Positions 1-8,674 of a stretch of 64,000 bases of DNA are shown piece by piece. Under the pieces are notes generated by a model. The model made no database searches and was not told the origin of the DNA. It saw only the letters and a program-made list of their open reading frames with translations. This DNA is from Maricaulaceae bacterium (GTDB lineage: Bacteria > Pseudomonadota > Alphaproteobacteria > Caulobacterales > Maricaulaceae). The translations under genes were made by a program, and so were the position numbers. The stretch is taken from assembly GCA_026126205.1 (NCBI GenBank), contig JAHCJP010000001.1:682001-746000 (forward strand). The letters are read 5' to 3'. How positions within the stretch are numbered: the first letter of the stretch is position 1; each line of letters opens with the position of its first letter.

Positions 1-1338
1 ATCCGCCGAAAGACAAGCTGGTTCCGGGCGCCGGGCGCCTTTGCGGCCGTTCTGGCGCTGTTTCTGTGGGCCGCCGGCGGCGCGACCGCGCAACTGCCCC
101 TGCCCGACCTGCCCGTGCGGCCGCCGCCGGTCCCTCCGGCGGGCGATCTGCTGCGCGACACTGTCGACCGCGCAGACCGCACCGTCGATCAGACCCTGCG
201 CGAGACGCGCCGTGTGCGTGTGCGCGACCTGCTGCGCCGCCACCGCGACGTGCTGGAGCGCGGACCGGACGACACCGTGATCATCCGCCGCGAGGTGCTG
301 GCTTTCGACCCGTCGCCGCAGGCGCTGGCGCAGGCCCAGACCGCGGGATTCGAGGCGATCCGCCGCCGCGCCCTCGCCGGGCTGGGCGCCGAAATCGTCG
401 TTCTGCGCGCCCCGCCACGCGTCTCCACTCGGCAGGCGTTGCGGCGGCTGGAAGCGTTGGACCCTGGCGGCGTTTATGACTTCAATCATGTGTATCTGGG
501 GGCTGATGCCGGTCTCGCCGCCCCGGCCGCGACTAGCCTCGCCGCTTTCCAGACCGGCGCCGCCACGGGCACGCGGATCGGCCTGATCGACAGCGGCGTG
601 GCGGCGGACCATCCCGCCTTCGCCAGCGCGCGCATCACTGCCCGCGCCTTTAACGAAGCCGGTTATGTTCCCGGTGCGCATGGCACCGCCGTGGCGTCGA
701 TCATCGCTGGCTGCGGAGCAGGTTTTTCCTGCGCCGCGCCTGGGGCGCAGTTGTTCTCCGCCGACATCTATGGCGGCGCGCCGACCGGCGGGGCGGCCGA
801 CGCCATCGCCGCCGCCCTGTCCTGGATGGTGGAGAACCGTGTTCCGGTGGTGAATATCAGCCTGGTCGGCCCGCCGAACGCCACGCTGGGCGCCGTGGTG
901 CGGCTGACCGCGGCGCGCGGCCATTTGCTGGTCGCCGCCGTGGGTAATGACGGCCCGCATGCGCGCCCGCTCTACCCCGCCGCCTGGCCCGAGGTGGTGG
1001 CGGTGACCGGGGTGGACGCGCGCCGCCGCGCCATAGCCGAGGCCGGACGCGGCGACCATGTCGACTTCGCCGCGCCGGGAGCGGACATCGCCGCCGCCTC
1101 CTATGAAGGCGGCTTCGTTCCGGTGCGGGGCACCTCTTTCGCCGCGCCAATGGTGGCGGGGCTGCTGGCGCGCCGCGCGGCCAATCCGGACCCGCCGACG
1201 ACGCGGGCCGCTGTCGCCGCGCTGGCGCGCGAGGCGGAGGATCTGGGCGCCGCCGGGCGTGATCGCATCTATGGCGACGGGCTAGTCGGTTTCAACTTGC
1301 GTAACGACCCGTCGCAGTTTCGAGTGGCGGGCCGCTGA
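1..1338 (+). CDS. Secreted subtilisin-like S8 serine protease (5' end outside window)
   Basis: The reading frame is open from the first base of the window. Its first 30 or so codons read as basic residues, then a hydrophobic stretch, then an ATAQ-like cleavage site, which is a signal peptide. The true start is therefore at or just before the left edge, and the internal ATG at 115 is not the start. Counting from base 1, the catalytic triad of family S8 is Asp197 (IGLIDSGV), His227 (AHGTAVAS) and Ser379 (GTSFAAPMVA). An N-terminal region of about 150 residues rich in Arg and Ala precedes the protease domain and may act as a propeptide (inference). The product should act in the periplasm or outside the cell. 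It is followed on the same strand by another exported protein, 96 bp away. Substrate is unknown. Confidence 0.9.
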   Translation: MRRKTSWFRAPGAFAAVLALFLWAAGGATAQLPLPDLPVRPPPVPPAGDLLRDTVDRADRTVDQTLRETRRVRVRDLLRRHRDVLERGPDDTVIIRREVLAFDPSPQALAQAQTAGFEAIRRRALAGLGAEIVVLRAPPRVSTRQALRRLEALDPGGVYDFNHVYLGADAGLAAPAATSLAAFQTGAATGTRIGLIDSGVAADHPAFASARITARAFNEAGYVPGAHGTAVASIIAGCGAGFSCAAPGAQLFSADIYGGAPTGGAADAIAAALSWMVENRVPVVNISLVGPPNATLGAVVRLTAARGHLLVAAVGNDGPHARPLYPAAWPEVVAVTGVDARRRAIAEAGRGDHVDFAAPGADIAAASYEGGFVPVRGTSFAAPMVAGLLARRAANPDPPTTRAAVAALAREAEDLGAAGRDRIYGDGLVGFNLRNDPSQFRVAGR

Positions 1339-1434
1339 ACGATTTTTCCTTCGCCGGGAAGAAATACGCCCGCCCCGCCGTTCTCCCTCATGCAGGCCGC
1401 GCCATATTGCGGCCAGGCAGCAAGGGAGACAGTC

Positions 1435-2178
1435 ATGTTGACCAAAACGCTTCTTTCCGCCGTCGCCGCCGCCGCCATGCTGGCGGCGTCCGCGCCGGCT
1501 TCCGCCCAGCTCGTCGGCAATGTCACCGGCCAGGCGGCCGGGCAGGCCCGGGGGGGCATCGCCGCCGACCGGCTGACCGGACGCGCAGGCGCCGCGGGCG
1601 AGCTGCGCGGGGCGAGCCAGATTGGCCTGACCCGCGAACCGGCCGGCCGTCTCAACCGTGCTCGGGGCGCCGCCGGCGCCGCAGCGGACCTGCATGGCCA
1701 GGCCGATGGCGCGCTGCGGACCCGGCCCGGCCGTGTGGGCGCGCAGGGCGCGGTTGATGGCGCGGCTGAAGGCTTTGTCCGCACGCCGCGCGGCGTGCGT
1801 GGACAGGCGCGAGGCGCCGCGCAAGGCGTGGCCGAAACTGAAGTGCGTGGCCCGCGCGTCCGGGCGCCGCGTTCGTCCGCTACAGTTCGCGGACGCGGCT
1901 CAGCGGAAGCCGAAGCCGAATATCGCGGCTCGCGTACGCGCATCGACGCCGGCGGCGCGATCAGCGGCGCGGCTCGCACGGGCGCCGGCGCTGCTGGCGC
2001 CGCCTATGGCGCGGGATCCGCGGCGGCTTCCGGCGCGGCGGGCGCCGCCCCGCAAGCCACTGTCGGGGCCGGAGCCTCGGCGCAGGGTTCGGCCGGCGCG
2101 CAGGCTGGCGGGGCGTCCGCATCCGGTTCGGCTGGCGCCAGCGCCGGAGTCCGCGCCTCAACCCGGCGCGACGACTGA
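1435..2178 (+). CDS. Gly/Ala-rich exported protein of unknown function
   Basis: This 247-residue protein opens with a clear signal peptide (MLTKTLLSAV, then alanines, then APASAQ). The start at 1435 is chosen because AGGGAGA lies just upstream and the signal peptide begins there; an upstream in-frame ATG at 1390 would add 15 residues that do not look like a signal. The mature part is low in complexity: recurring blocks of Gly, Ala, Arg and Gln in the first half (many GxA, RGxA and GQA units) and a Gly/Ala/Ser-rich tail. I recognise no domain. The arginine-rich half followed by a neutral tail could suggest a cell-envelope or surface role, but this is only inference. It may be co-transcribed with the upstream S8 protease and could be its substrate. 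Confidence 0.65.
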   Translation: MLTKTLLSAVAAAAMLAASAPASAQLVGNVTGQAAGQARGGIAADRLTGRAGAAGELRGASQIGLTREPAGRLNRARGAAGAAADLHGQADGALRTRPGRVGAQGAVDGAAEGFVRTPRGVRGQARGAAQGVAETEVRGPRVRAPRSSATVRGRGSAEAEAEYRGSRTRIDAGGAISGAARTGAGAAGAAYGAGSAAASGAAGAAPQATVGAGASAQGSAGAQAGGASASGSAGASAGVRASTRRDD

Positions 2179-2209
2179 TGAGCCGGCCCTGACAGGCCGA
2201 TAACTGGCG

Positions 2210-2243
2210 GCGGCGGGCTCCTTCGCGGGCCCGCCGCTTCCGT
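2210..2243. terminator. Probable bidirectional Rho-independent terminator
   Basis: Perfect 9-bp GC stem (GCGGCGGGC at 2210-2218 with GCCCGCCGC at 2229-2237), a 10-base loop, then TTCCGTTT. It sits between the convergent Gly/Ala-rich gene and the Lrp-family gene, so it can serve both. The T-run is short, hence moderate confidence. Confidence 0.6.
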
Positions 2244-2244
2244 T

Positions 2245-2754
2245 TCAGCTTTCGGGCAGGGGCACGGCGGTGGTGTGCTTGATCACCTCCATCGCAAACG
2301 CCGATGAGACGTCCGATAGGCGGGCGGAGCGGATCAAGCGTTTATAGACCGCGTCATAGGCGGCGATGTCCGCCACCTGGATTTTCAGCAGGTAATCGAT
2401 TTCCCCGCTCATCCGGTAAAATTCCGTCACCTCCGGGATGCGGTCCATGGCGCGGGCGAAGCCTTCCAGCCACTGGTCGGAGTGTTCCGCCGCCCGCACG
2501 GTGACGAACACCGTCACCCCCGCCCCAAGCTTGTGTGCATCCAGCAAGGCGACACGCCGGCGGATCACGCCTTCGGCCTCATAACGCTTGATACGCCGCC
2601 AGCAGGCGTTGACCGACAGGTTCACGGCTTCGGCCATCTCCGCCACCGGGCGGGCGGCGTCTTCCTGCAGCAGAGCCAGCAGCTTAAGGTCTATGGCGTC
2701 CAGCTCTGACGAAGAGGATTGGGATTTTTTCACACGAAATACGCCTTTTACCAC
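2245..2754 (-). CDS. Lrp/AsnC-family transcriptional regulator
   Basis: A 169-residue protein with the two-domain Lrp layout. An N-terminal winged helix-turn-helix (about residues 18-70, beginning LDAIDLKLLALLQEDAARP and containing NACWRRIKRYEAEGVI) is followed by a RAM/AsnC ligand-binding domain (about 85-160, with the typical IPEVTEFYRMSGEIDYLLKI stretch). Members bind amino acids or related molecules and control genes for their uptake or breakdown. The start could instead be the GTG seven codons in (VKKSQSS); the first ten residues are not family-conserved. It is divergent from the DUF6356-like gene, with a short AT-rich gap between them that must hold both promoters. Its own targets cannot be named from the sequence. 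Confidence 0.9.
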   Translation of the reverse strand: MVKGVFRVKKSQSSSSELDAIDLKLLALLQEDAARPVAEMAEAVNLSVNACWRRIKRYEAEGVIRRRVALLDAHKLGAGVTVFVTVRAAEHSDQWLEGFARAMDRIPEVTEFYRMSGEIDYLLKIQVADIAAYDAVYKRLIRSARLSDVSSAFAMEVIKHTTAVPLPES

Positions 2755-2825
2755 CGAAAACGGGATAATTTTTCATGAACCTCGTGACATTATACACGCA
2801 ATCAACGCCTGCGTGGGAAGCCCTT

Positions 2826-3083
2826 ATGATTCGCAGACTGTTCACCGAGCATCCGGCCTCCGTCGGCGAGGGGTATTTCGAGCATATGGGCCAAGCGTTC
2901 AGCTTCGCCGGGGCGCTGTTCGCCGCCGGTTTCGTCTGCGCGGTGCACGCCATCTTCCCGTTCCTGTTCCAGAAAACCGGTAGCCAGGCGATCTGCCGCC
3001 TGCATGAGCGTATGGTGAGCTGCCGCGACAAGCGCGCCGGACAAGAATCGCGCGCCGGCGTCGAACCCGCCTCCTCCCGTTGA
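2826..3083 (+). CDS. DUF6356-like small membrane protein
   Basis: An 85-residue protein starting MIRRLFTEHPASVGEGYFEHM, with one hydrophobic segment (about residues 25-45) and a conserved-looking HAIFPFLFQKTGS...RLHERMV tail. This matches the small alphaproteobacterial family I know as DUF6356, whose function is unknown. I prefer the ATG at 2826 because family members begin at the FTEHP block; an in-frame ATG at 2775 would add 17 residues. The stop codon overlaps the TTG start of the next gene (TTGA), so the two are probably translated together. Confidence 0.7.
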   Translation: MIRRLFTEHPASVGEGYFEHMGQAFSFAGALFAAGFVCAVHAIFPFLFQKTGSQAICRLHERMVSCRDKRAGQESRAGVEPASSR

Positions 3084-4093
3084 CGCCCGCTGCAGTGTTC
3101 GCCGCAGCGCGCGCCGTCGCACCCGGTCTGGCGCTCGCGTTTCTGGCGGCCGGCGCAGCGGTGCTTGTCAGCCTGCACACGCCGGTCCCGGCGGTGCTGG
3201 CGGCGCTGGTCATCGGCATGGTGCTGGCCGCGCCCGCCGCGCAGCCGGCTTTTGCGCCCGGCGCGGCGTATTCAGCGCGCTTCGTGCTGCGCTTCGGCGT
3301 ATTGCTGCTGGGCGCGCGCGTCAGCCTGGGCGACATCGCCGATCTCGGCTGGCAGGCGGCGGCGCTGACGCTCGCCATTCTCGCCGCCGTCTATGTCTCC
3401 GGCCTCGTGATCGGGCGCTGGTGCGGGTTGACTCGCCCGCAATCGGCCATCGCCGCGGCGGCTGTGGCCGTGTGCGGCGCCTCGGCGGCGCTGGCGGCGG
3501 CGGCCGCGCTATCGCGCAAGGACGAGCATGACCGCGACGCGGCCGGAACCGTGGCTCTGATCACCGTCGTCGGCTCTGCGGCCATGGTGCTTTACCCGCT
3601 GCTGGCGCGGTTCGCCGGGCTGTCTGACGCAGCGGCTGGCTTCTTCCTCGGCGCCAGCCTGCACGAGGTGGTGCAGGCGGTGGGCGGCGGCTACGCCTTC
3701 TCCGACCTGGCGGGCGATGCGGCCACCACCGTGAAGCTGGTGCGCGTGGCGGCGATGGCGCCGCTGGTGATCCTGATTACAGCCATGGCGCGGCGCGAAG
3801 CGGCTGCGGACGATGGCCTGAGCCCTGCAAAGCGCCCGCCGCTGGTTCCCTGGTTCCTGGCCGGGTTCGTGGCGCTGGTGGCGCTGCAGGGGCTGGGCGT
3901 GATCCCTGCCCCGCTTGCCGCCGCGATGGCCGAGATCTCGCGCTGGTGCCTGCTGGCCGCCATAGCGGCGCTGGGGATGAAGATCACCCCGCGCGGCCTC
4001 GCGGCGGCCGGGCGCGGGCCTCTGGCGGCGATCCTGGGCATGACGGCCGTCTGCGCCGCGCTGGCCTTCGGCGGCGCGCTGCTGATAGGATAA
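3080..4093 (+). CDS. YeiH/UPF0324-family membrane protein (putative sulfate exporter)
   Basis: A 337-residue polytopic membrane protein with about ten hydrophobic segments. The sequence carries features typical of the YeiH/UPF0324 family: RFGVLLLGARVS near residue 70, the VCGASAALAAAA stretch near 130, and GASLHEVVQAVGGGYAFS near 195. Proteins of this family are annotated as putative sulfate or other anion exporters, with little direct proof. The start is TTG at 3080, overlapping the upstream stop by one step; the GTG at 3095 is an alternative. It probably forms a two-gene unit with the upstream small protein. Confidence 0.85.
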   Translation: MTPAAVFAAARAVAPGLALAFLAAGAAVLVSLHTPVPAVLAALVIGMVLAAPAAQPAFAPGAAYSARFVLRFGVLLLGARVSLGDIADLGWQAAALTLAILAAVYVSGLVIGRWCGLTRPQSAIAAAAVAVCGASAALAAAAALSRKDEHDRDAAGTVALITVVGSAAMVLYPLLARFAGLSDAAAGFFLGASLHEVVQAVGGGYAFSDLAGDAATTVKLVRVAAMAPLVILITAMARREAAADDGLSPAKRPPLVPWFLAGFVALVALQGLGVIPAPLAAAMAEISRWCLLAAIAALGMKITPRGLAAAGRGPLAAILGMTAVCAALAFGGALLIG

Positions 4094-4191
4094 ACCGCGC
4101 CAAACACCGCCAAATCATCTATACTCAATCCATGCCGCAACCACCCCCTGGCTACCCAAAGACAACCCTCTGACCACCCAATAACACCCCC

Positions 4192-4986
4192 ATGACCGCC
4201 CTGCCGCTGATCGCCGTCAATCTCGCCATCGCCGCCGGGCTGTTCCTGGTCCTGTGGCTCGCCGCCCTGCGTCTGAAGGACGCCAGTTTCGTCGACGCTT
4301 TCTGGGCGTTCGGCATGGTGGTTCTGGCGCTGTCCAGCTTCGCGCTCGCCGATGGCGACCTGGCGCGGCAGGCGCTGCTGACCGGACTGTGCGCTCTCTG
4401 GGGGCTGCGCCTGGGCCTGCACCTGTTTCTGCGCTGGCGGCGCGACGGCGTCGACCGCCGCTATGCGGCGCTGTTCAAGCGGGTGAAGGAGGGCCGGAAT
4501 ATCGATTTTCCCGCCGCCAGCCTGATGTTCGTGTTCCTGCCGCAGGCGGTGCTGATGTGGCTGGTCAGCCTGCCGGTGCAGCTGGGCCAGGCCGCCGCGG
4601 CGCCGCCGCTGGGCGCGCTGGCCGCCATCGGCGCGCTGCTGGCCGTGACCGGCATCGTGTTCGAGACCGTCGGCGACGCGCAGCTTTCCCGGTTCCGCGC
4701 CGACCCGGCCAACAAGGGCAAGGTGCTGGACACCGGCCTGTGGCGTTATACCCGCCACCCCAACTATTTCGGCGACGCCTGTGTCTGGTGGGGGCTGTAC
4801 CTGATCGCGGCGGAGACGGCGCCCGGCGTGTGGGCGGTTTTCGGGCCGCTGTTCCTGACCTGGACGCTGCTGCGCTGGAGCGGTGCGCCGCTGCTGGAGC
4901 GCAATCTGCGCGAAACCCGGCCCGCCTATGCGGACTATGTGCGCCGCACCAGCGGCTTCATCCCCTGGCCGCCGGGGAAAGACTGA
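4192..4986 (+). CDS. DUF1295-family membrane protein (steroid 5-alpha-reductase fold)
   Basis: A 264-residue inner-membrane protein with five or six hydrophobic helices. The C-terminal third carries the family hallmark: DTGLWRYTRHPNYFGD near residue 180 and a tail ending in Y-A-x-Y-x-x-R-T-S-G-F-I-P-W-P. These residues form the NADPH-binding region in steroid reductases and isoprenylcysteine methyltransferase relatives. The bacterial DUF1295 group is mostly uncharacterised; a reductase acting on a lipid or polyprenoid substrate is inference. It starts at ATG 4192 after a 98-bp gap with no clear promoter or terminator. Confidence 0.85.
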   Translation: MTALPLIAVNLAIAAGLFLVLWLAALRLKDASFVDAFWAFGMVVLALSSFALADGDLARQALLTGLCALWGLRLGLHLFLRWRRDGVDRRYAALFKRVKEGRNIDFPAASLMFVFLPQAVLMWLVSLPVQLGQAAAAPPLGALAAIGALLAVTGIVFETVGDAQLSRFRADPANKGKVLDTGLWRYTRHPNYFGDACVWWGLYLIAAETAPGVWAVFGPLFLTWTLLRWSGAPLLERNLRETRPAYADYVRRTSGFIPWPPGKD

Positions 4987-5064
4987 GCGGTTCTGCTTTA
5001 CGGCGAGGCGATTCCGCCCAAGAATGTCCCTTGAACCAATAAGGGTATCGGGGAGGTTCCGGAC

Positions 5065-5817
5065 ATGGCGTTCGCGCTGAACACGGTGGAGAAGGAGGCG
5101 CCCTGGCGCTGGCTGGCGCAGGGCTGGGCCGACCTGTGGAAGGCGCCGGGCCTCAGCCTCGGCATCGGTGTTCTGTTCGTCGCCATCGGCTTCGTGATTA
5201 TCGCCGGATTATGGGCGCTCGGCATGCTGGCCGTGGCCCCGGTGCTGCTGTCGGGCTTCGCGCTGGTCGCGCCCGCCTTCGCGGTGGGTTTCTACCAGAT
5301 CTCGCGCCTGCTCGACCGGGGAGAGCCGCCCTCGCTGCCCGGCGTGGCCAGCCTGTCCGGGTCGAAGATCAGCCAGATCGGCTTCCTCAGCGTGCTGCTG
5401 ATCATCCTGTTCCTGGCCTGGGCGCGCATCGCGCAATTCCTCTACGCCGGCTTTGTGCAGGGCGATTACACGCCGCTGGCCGATTTCTCGCGCTTCGTGC
5501 TCACCGATCCGGCCGGCATGGGCCTGCTGGCCATCGGCACGCTGGTCGGCGCGGCGCTGGCGCTCGTGGCGTTCGCGATCTCGGTGCTGTCCTTCCCGAT
5601 GCTGGTCGACCGCGATGTCGACGCGATCACGGCGCTGATCACCAGCGTCAAGGCGGTGATCAAACAGCCCTTTGTGATGCTGGTCTGGGCATGGCTGATC
5701 GCCTTCATGGTCGTGATCGGCACGGTTACGGTGATCGGTCTGGCGCTGGTGTTTCCATGGCTGGGCCACGCCAGCTGGCGCGCTTATCAGAGCTTCGTGC
5801 CGCCCGCCGGAAACTGA
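5065..5817 (+). CDS. DUF2189-family integral membrane protein
   Basis: A 250-residue protein with about six transmembrane segments. The N-terminal PWRWLAQGWADLWKAPGLSL block and the LLDRGEPPSLPG loop after the second helix are characteristic of the DUF2189 family found in alpha- and betaproteobacteria. Several members sit near cytochrome oxidase genes, and here a complete cbb3 cluster begins about 450 bp downstream on the other strand. A role in respiratory membrane assembly is only a guess from that context. A good ribosome site (GGGGAGG at 5050-5056) supports ATG 5065. Confidence 0.85.
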   Translation: MAFALNTVEKEAPWRWLAQGWADLWKAPGLSLGIGVLFVAIGFVIIAGLWALGMLAVAPVLLSGFALVAPAFAVGFYQISRLLDRGEPPSLPGVASLSGSKISQIGFLSVLLIILFLAWARIAQFLYAGFVQGDYTPLADFSRFVLTDPAGMGLLAIGTLVGAALALVAFAISVLSFPMLVDRDVDAITALITSVKAVIKQPFVMLVWAWLIAFMVVIGTVTVIGLALVFPWLGHASWRAYQSFVPPAGN

Positions 5818-5899
5818 TCGCAAAGGTCAGAACACTCTGCTGGCCTGCGTGGCGCCCGCTTGCGAAATTCCGCCGGAACCGCAACCGGAGGCCTTTTTC

Positions 5900-6265
5900 A
5901 TGCGCCCGATCATTGTTTCCAGCATCGCCGCCCTGCTGGCCCTCAGCCTCACCGCCTGCTCCAGCCTTGTCACCGGCGGCCCTCTGGTCCGCCCCGGCGA
6001 GCCGACCGCAACGCTGGTGATCAACAACCGCTCCGGCTACACGCTGACCGCGGTGCTGATCTCGGATTGCCGCGCCTCCACCTACGGCCTCAACCGCCTG
6101 CCCAGCGGCACGACGATTCCGCCGGGGCGCAGCTATCCGTTCACGGTCTCGGCGGGCTGCTGGGACGTGATGACGGGGTTGGGCACAGCCTCCAGCAACG
6201 TCACCTCGCGCGGGCGACACCAGGTTCGCGCCGGGCAGACCTTCGTGCTGAACATCACCGGATAG
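5900..6265 (+). CDS. Small lipoprotein of unknown function
   Basis: A 121-residue protein that begins MRPIIVSSIAALLALSLTAC: a lipoprotein signal with a perfect lipobox, LTAC, placing the acylated Cys at residue 20. The start at 5900 is fixed by this signal and by CCGGAG upstream; a longer frame from 5849 would bury it. The mature part of about 100 residues looks like a small beta-domain (TLVINNRSGYTLTAVLISDC, later Cys in SAGCWDV) with two cysteines that could pair. No family is recognised. It ends 1 base before the stop of ccoS on the other strand, so the two genes are tightly convergent. Confidence 0.75.
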   Translation: MRPIIVSSIAALLALSLTACSSLVTGGPLVRPGEPTATLVINNRSGYTLTAVLISDCRASTYGLNRLPSGTTIPPGRSYPFTVSAGCWDVMTGLGTASSNVTSRGRHQVRAGQTFVLNITG

Positions 6266-6266
6266 G

Positions 6267-6482
6267 TCAGCCGTCCCCGGCCTCGTCCCGCGAGCCTTCG
6301 TTCCCGGCCGCATCCTGATCCCGGTCATCGTCCGTCAGCGGGCCGTCATCATCGATCAGGATGCGCCGGGCGGCGCCGTCCATGTCTTCATACTGGCCGC
6401 TGCGCACCGCCCACAGAAAACCCATCAGGCCGAGAAAGCCCAGCCCGAGGGCGGCGGGGATCAGCCAGGCCAGCGCCGTCAT
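6267..6482 (-). CDS. ccoS: CcoS, cbb3-type cytochrome oxidase assembly protein
   Basis: A 71-residue protein with one N-terminal transmembrane helix followed by FLWAVRSGQYEDMDGAARRIL. This WAxxSGQYDDxxGxAxRIL-type block is the CcoS signature. CcoS is needed to insert haem and copper cofactors into subunit CcoN. The tail beyond residue 45 is a charged Asp-rich extension (DDDGPLTDDDRDQD). Its start overlaps the ccoI stop (TGATG), as in other ccoGHIS operons. Confidence 0.92.
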   Translation of the reverse strand: MTALAWLIPAALGLGFLGLMGFLWAVRSGQYEDMDGAARRILIDDDGPLTDDDRDQDAAGNEGSRDEAGDG

Positions 6483-8674
6483 CGCCGCGCCAGCCGCATG
6501 GCGTTCAGCGTCACCAGCATCGACGAACCGGACATGGCGATGGCCGCGATCAGCGGCGTGACGAAGCCGAACACGCCCAGCGGCACAGCGACGGCGTTGT
6601 AAACCGCCGTCATGGCGAAATTCTCCTTCACCCGCGCCCGCGCGTCGCGCGACACGCGCAGGGCGGCGATGGCGCCGTCCAGCCGTTCGCCCTGCAGCAC
6701 GAAATCCGACGCCGCCTGGCTGATGTCGGCGGCGGCGGCCAGCGAGATGGAGACATGCGCCCCGGCCAGCGCCGGGGCGTCGTTGATGCCGTCGCCCAGC
6801 ATGATCACCTTGCGGCCCTCGGCCGCCAGCGCCTGCAGCCGGGCGATCTTGTCCTGCGGCTTCAGGCCGGCCTTCCAGCGCGTCACACCAAGGCGCGAGG
6901 CCATATCGGCCACCGCCGCTTCACGGTCGCCGGACAGCAGCTCGCACGGGATGCCCGCCGCGGCGAAGGCGGCCAGCGTTTCGGCCGCGCCGGCGCGCGG
7001 TTCGTCGGCGAAGGCGAAGCGCACCGGGGCCACGCCCTCCACGGCCAGCCATGCCTCGGATTCCGGCGCGCCGCCGCTTTCGATCCCCAGCCAGGCGGCG
7101 GAGCCGAAGCGCACCCGGCGTCCGTCAACGGTCGCCTCCAGCCCGCCGCCGGGGGTTTCGCGCACATCGCCGGCGATCGGCCCGGCGCCCGCCGCGTCGG
7201 CCACGGCGCGCGACACCGGATGGCGGCTGGCGCGGGCGAGGCGCGCGGCGGTTTCCAGCACTTCGGCGGAGATAGCCTCGCGGTTGATCAGGCGCGGGCG
7301 CCCGGCGGTCAGCGTGCCGGTCTTGTCGAACACGGCGTAATCGGCCTCGGCCAGGCGCTCCAGCGCGTCGCCGGACTTGACCAGCACCCCGGCGCGGTAC
7401 AGCCGGCCCGAGGCCACCACCTGCACCGCCGGAACCGCCAGCGCCAGCGCGCAGGGGCAGGTGATGATCAGCACCGCGATGGCGTTGATGATCCCGGCGC
7501 GCGCATCGCCCATCAGCAACAGCCAGCCCAGCAGCGTCGCCGCCGCGATGGCGTGAACGATGGGCGCGTAAAGCCGCGCCGCCCGGTCGGCCAGCCGCAC
7601 ATAGCGCGAGCGGCCCTGCTCGCCGGTCTCGACCAGCCGCGCGATCTCGGCCAGCAGCGAATCCTCGCGCCGCGCGGCGGCGCGCACCACCAGCGGCTGG
7701 CCCAGATTGACCATGCCGGAATAAAGCTTCGCCCCCGGCGCGGCGGCGGCCGGGGCGGTCTCGCCGGTGACCAGGGCGGCGTCCAGCGTGCTTTCGCCCT
7801 CCAGCACCTCGGCGTCCACGGGCACGCGGTCGCCCGCCGCGACCAGCAGCCGGTCGCCGGGGCGCACGTCGCCCGCCGGCACGGCCATCACCCGCCCGTC
7901 ACCGGCGATGCGGTTGGCGGTGACGGCCTGCAGGGCGGCGAGGCGGTGGGCCGCGGCGCCGGCGCGGGCGCGCAGACGGCTGTCGAGAAAGCGGCCGATC
8001 AGCAGGAAAAACAGCAGCATCGCCGCGGCCTCGAAATACACTTCGTGGCGGCCGCCGATGGTCTCGACGATGCTGAGGCCGCAGGCCATCAGCACGCCCA
8101 GCGAGATCGGCACGTCCATATTGATGCGCCGGGCGCGGATCGAGGCGATGGCCGAGCGGAAGAACGGCCGCCCCGAAAAGGCGACGGCGGGCAGCACGAT
8201 CAGCGCCGAGACCCAGTGGAAGAAGGATTGCAGGGCCTCGTCCATCTCGCCCGCGCCCGCCCAGACGGAGACCGAGATCAGCATCACGCTGCCGGTGGCG
8301 AAGCCGGCGACGCCCATGGCCAGCAACAGCTCTCTTTCCTCTTGCGCCTTCTTGCCGTCCAGCGTTTCGGGCGCATAGGGCGCGGCGCCGAAACCCATCT
8401 CGTGCAGCTTCGCCACGAATTCGCGCGCCCGCCCCGGCCCGCCGTCCCAGGCCAGCGCCAGCCGCCCGCTGGACAGGTTCAGCCGCGCCTGCCGCACGCC
8501 GGGAAGGGCCGACAACCCGCCCTCGATGCGCGCGATGCACCCGGCGCAATGCGCGCCGCGCACCAGCAGGTCGATCTCGCTGCGCCCCTCGCGCTCGCGC
8601 ACGAAAGCCTGCGGATCGGCCTGCAGCGCCGAGGCCGCGTCAAGGCGGACGGAGGCGGCGCCTACTCCAGCCAT
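6479..8674 (-). CDS. ccoI: CcoI/FixI, copper-translocating P1B-type ATPase for cbb3 oxidase
   Basis: A 731-residue heavy-metal P-type ATPase. In order: an N-terminal metal-binding motif CAGC (Cys43, Cys46), eight hydrophobic helices, the transmembrane metal site CPCALALAVP, the phosphorylation motif DKTGTLT, and the hinge motif GDGINDAPAL. In the cbb3 cluster this pump delivers copper needed to build the CcoN binuclear centre. I place the start at the ATG at 8674 (MAGVGAAS), which overlaps the fixH stop by 13 bp. The frame runs open far upstream of this ATG, but that part is a shadow of fixH. The metal selectivity (Cu+) is family knowledge, not shown by the sequence alone. Confidence 0.95.
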   Translation of the reverse strand: MAGVGAASVRLDAASALQADPQAFVREREGRSEIDLLVRGAHCAGCIARIEGGLSALPGVRQARLNLSSGRLALAWDGGPGRAREFVAKLHEMGFGAAPYAPETLDGKKAQEERELLLAMGVAGFATGSVMLISVSVWAGAGEMDEALQSFFHWVSALIVLPAVAFSGRPFFRSAIASIRARRINMDVPISLGVLMACGLSIVETIGGRHEVYFEAAAMLLFFLLIGRFLDSRLRARAGAAAHRLAALQAVTANRIAGDGRVMAVPAGDVRPGDRLLVAAGDRVPVDAEVLEGESTLDAALVTGETAPAAAAPGAKLYSGMVNLGQPLVVRAAARREDSLLAEIARLVETGEQGRSRYVRLADRAARLYAPIVHAIAAATLLGWLLLMGDARAGIINAIAVLIITCPCALALAVPAVQVVASGRLYRAGVLVKSGDALERLAEADYAVFDKTGTLTAGRPRLINREAISAEVLETAARLARASRHPVSRAVADAAGAGPIAGDVRETPGGGLEATVDGRRVRFGSAAWLGIESGGAPESEAWLAVEGVAPVRFAFADEPRAGAAETLAAFAAAGIPCELLSGDREAAVADMASRLGVTRWKAGLKPQDKIARLQALAAEGRKVIMLGDGINDAPALAGAHVSISLAAAADISQAASDFVLQGERLDGAIAALRVSRDARARVKENFAMTAVYNAVAVPLGVFGFVTPLIAAIAMSGSSMLVTLNAMRLARR

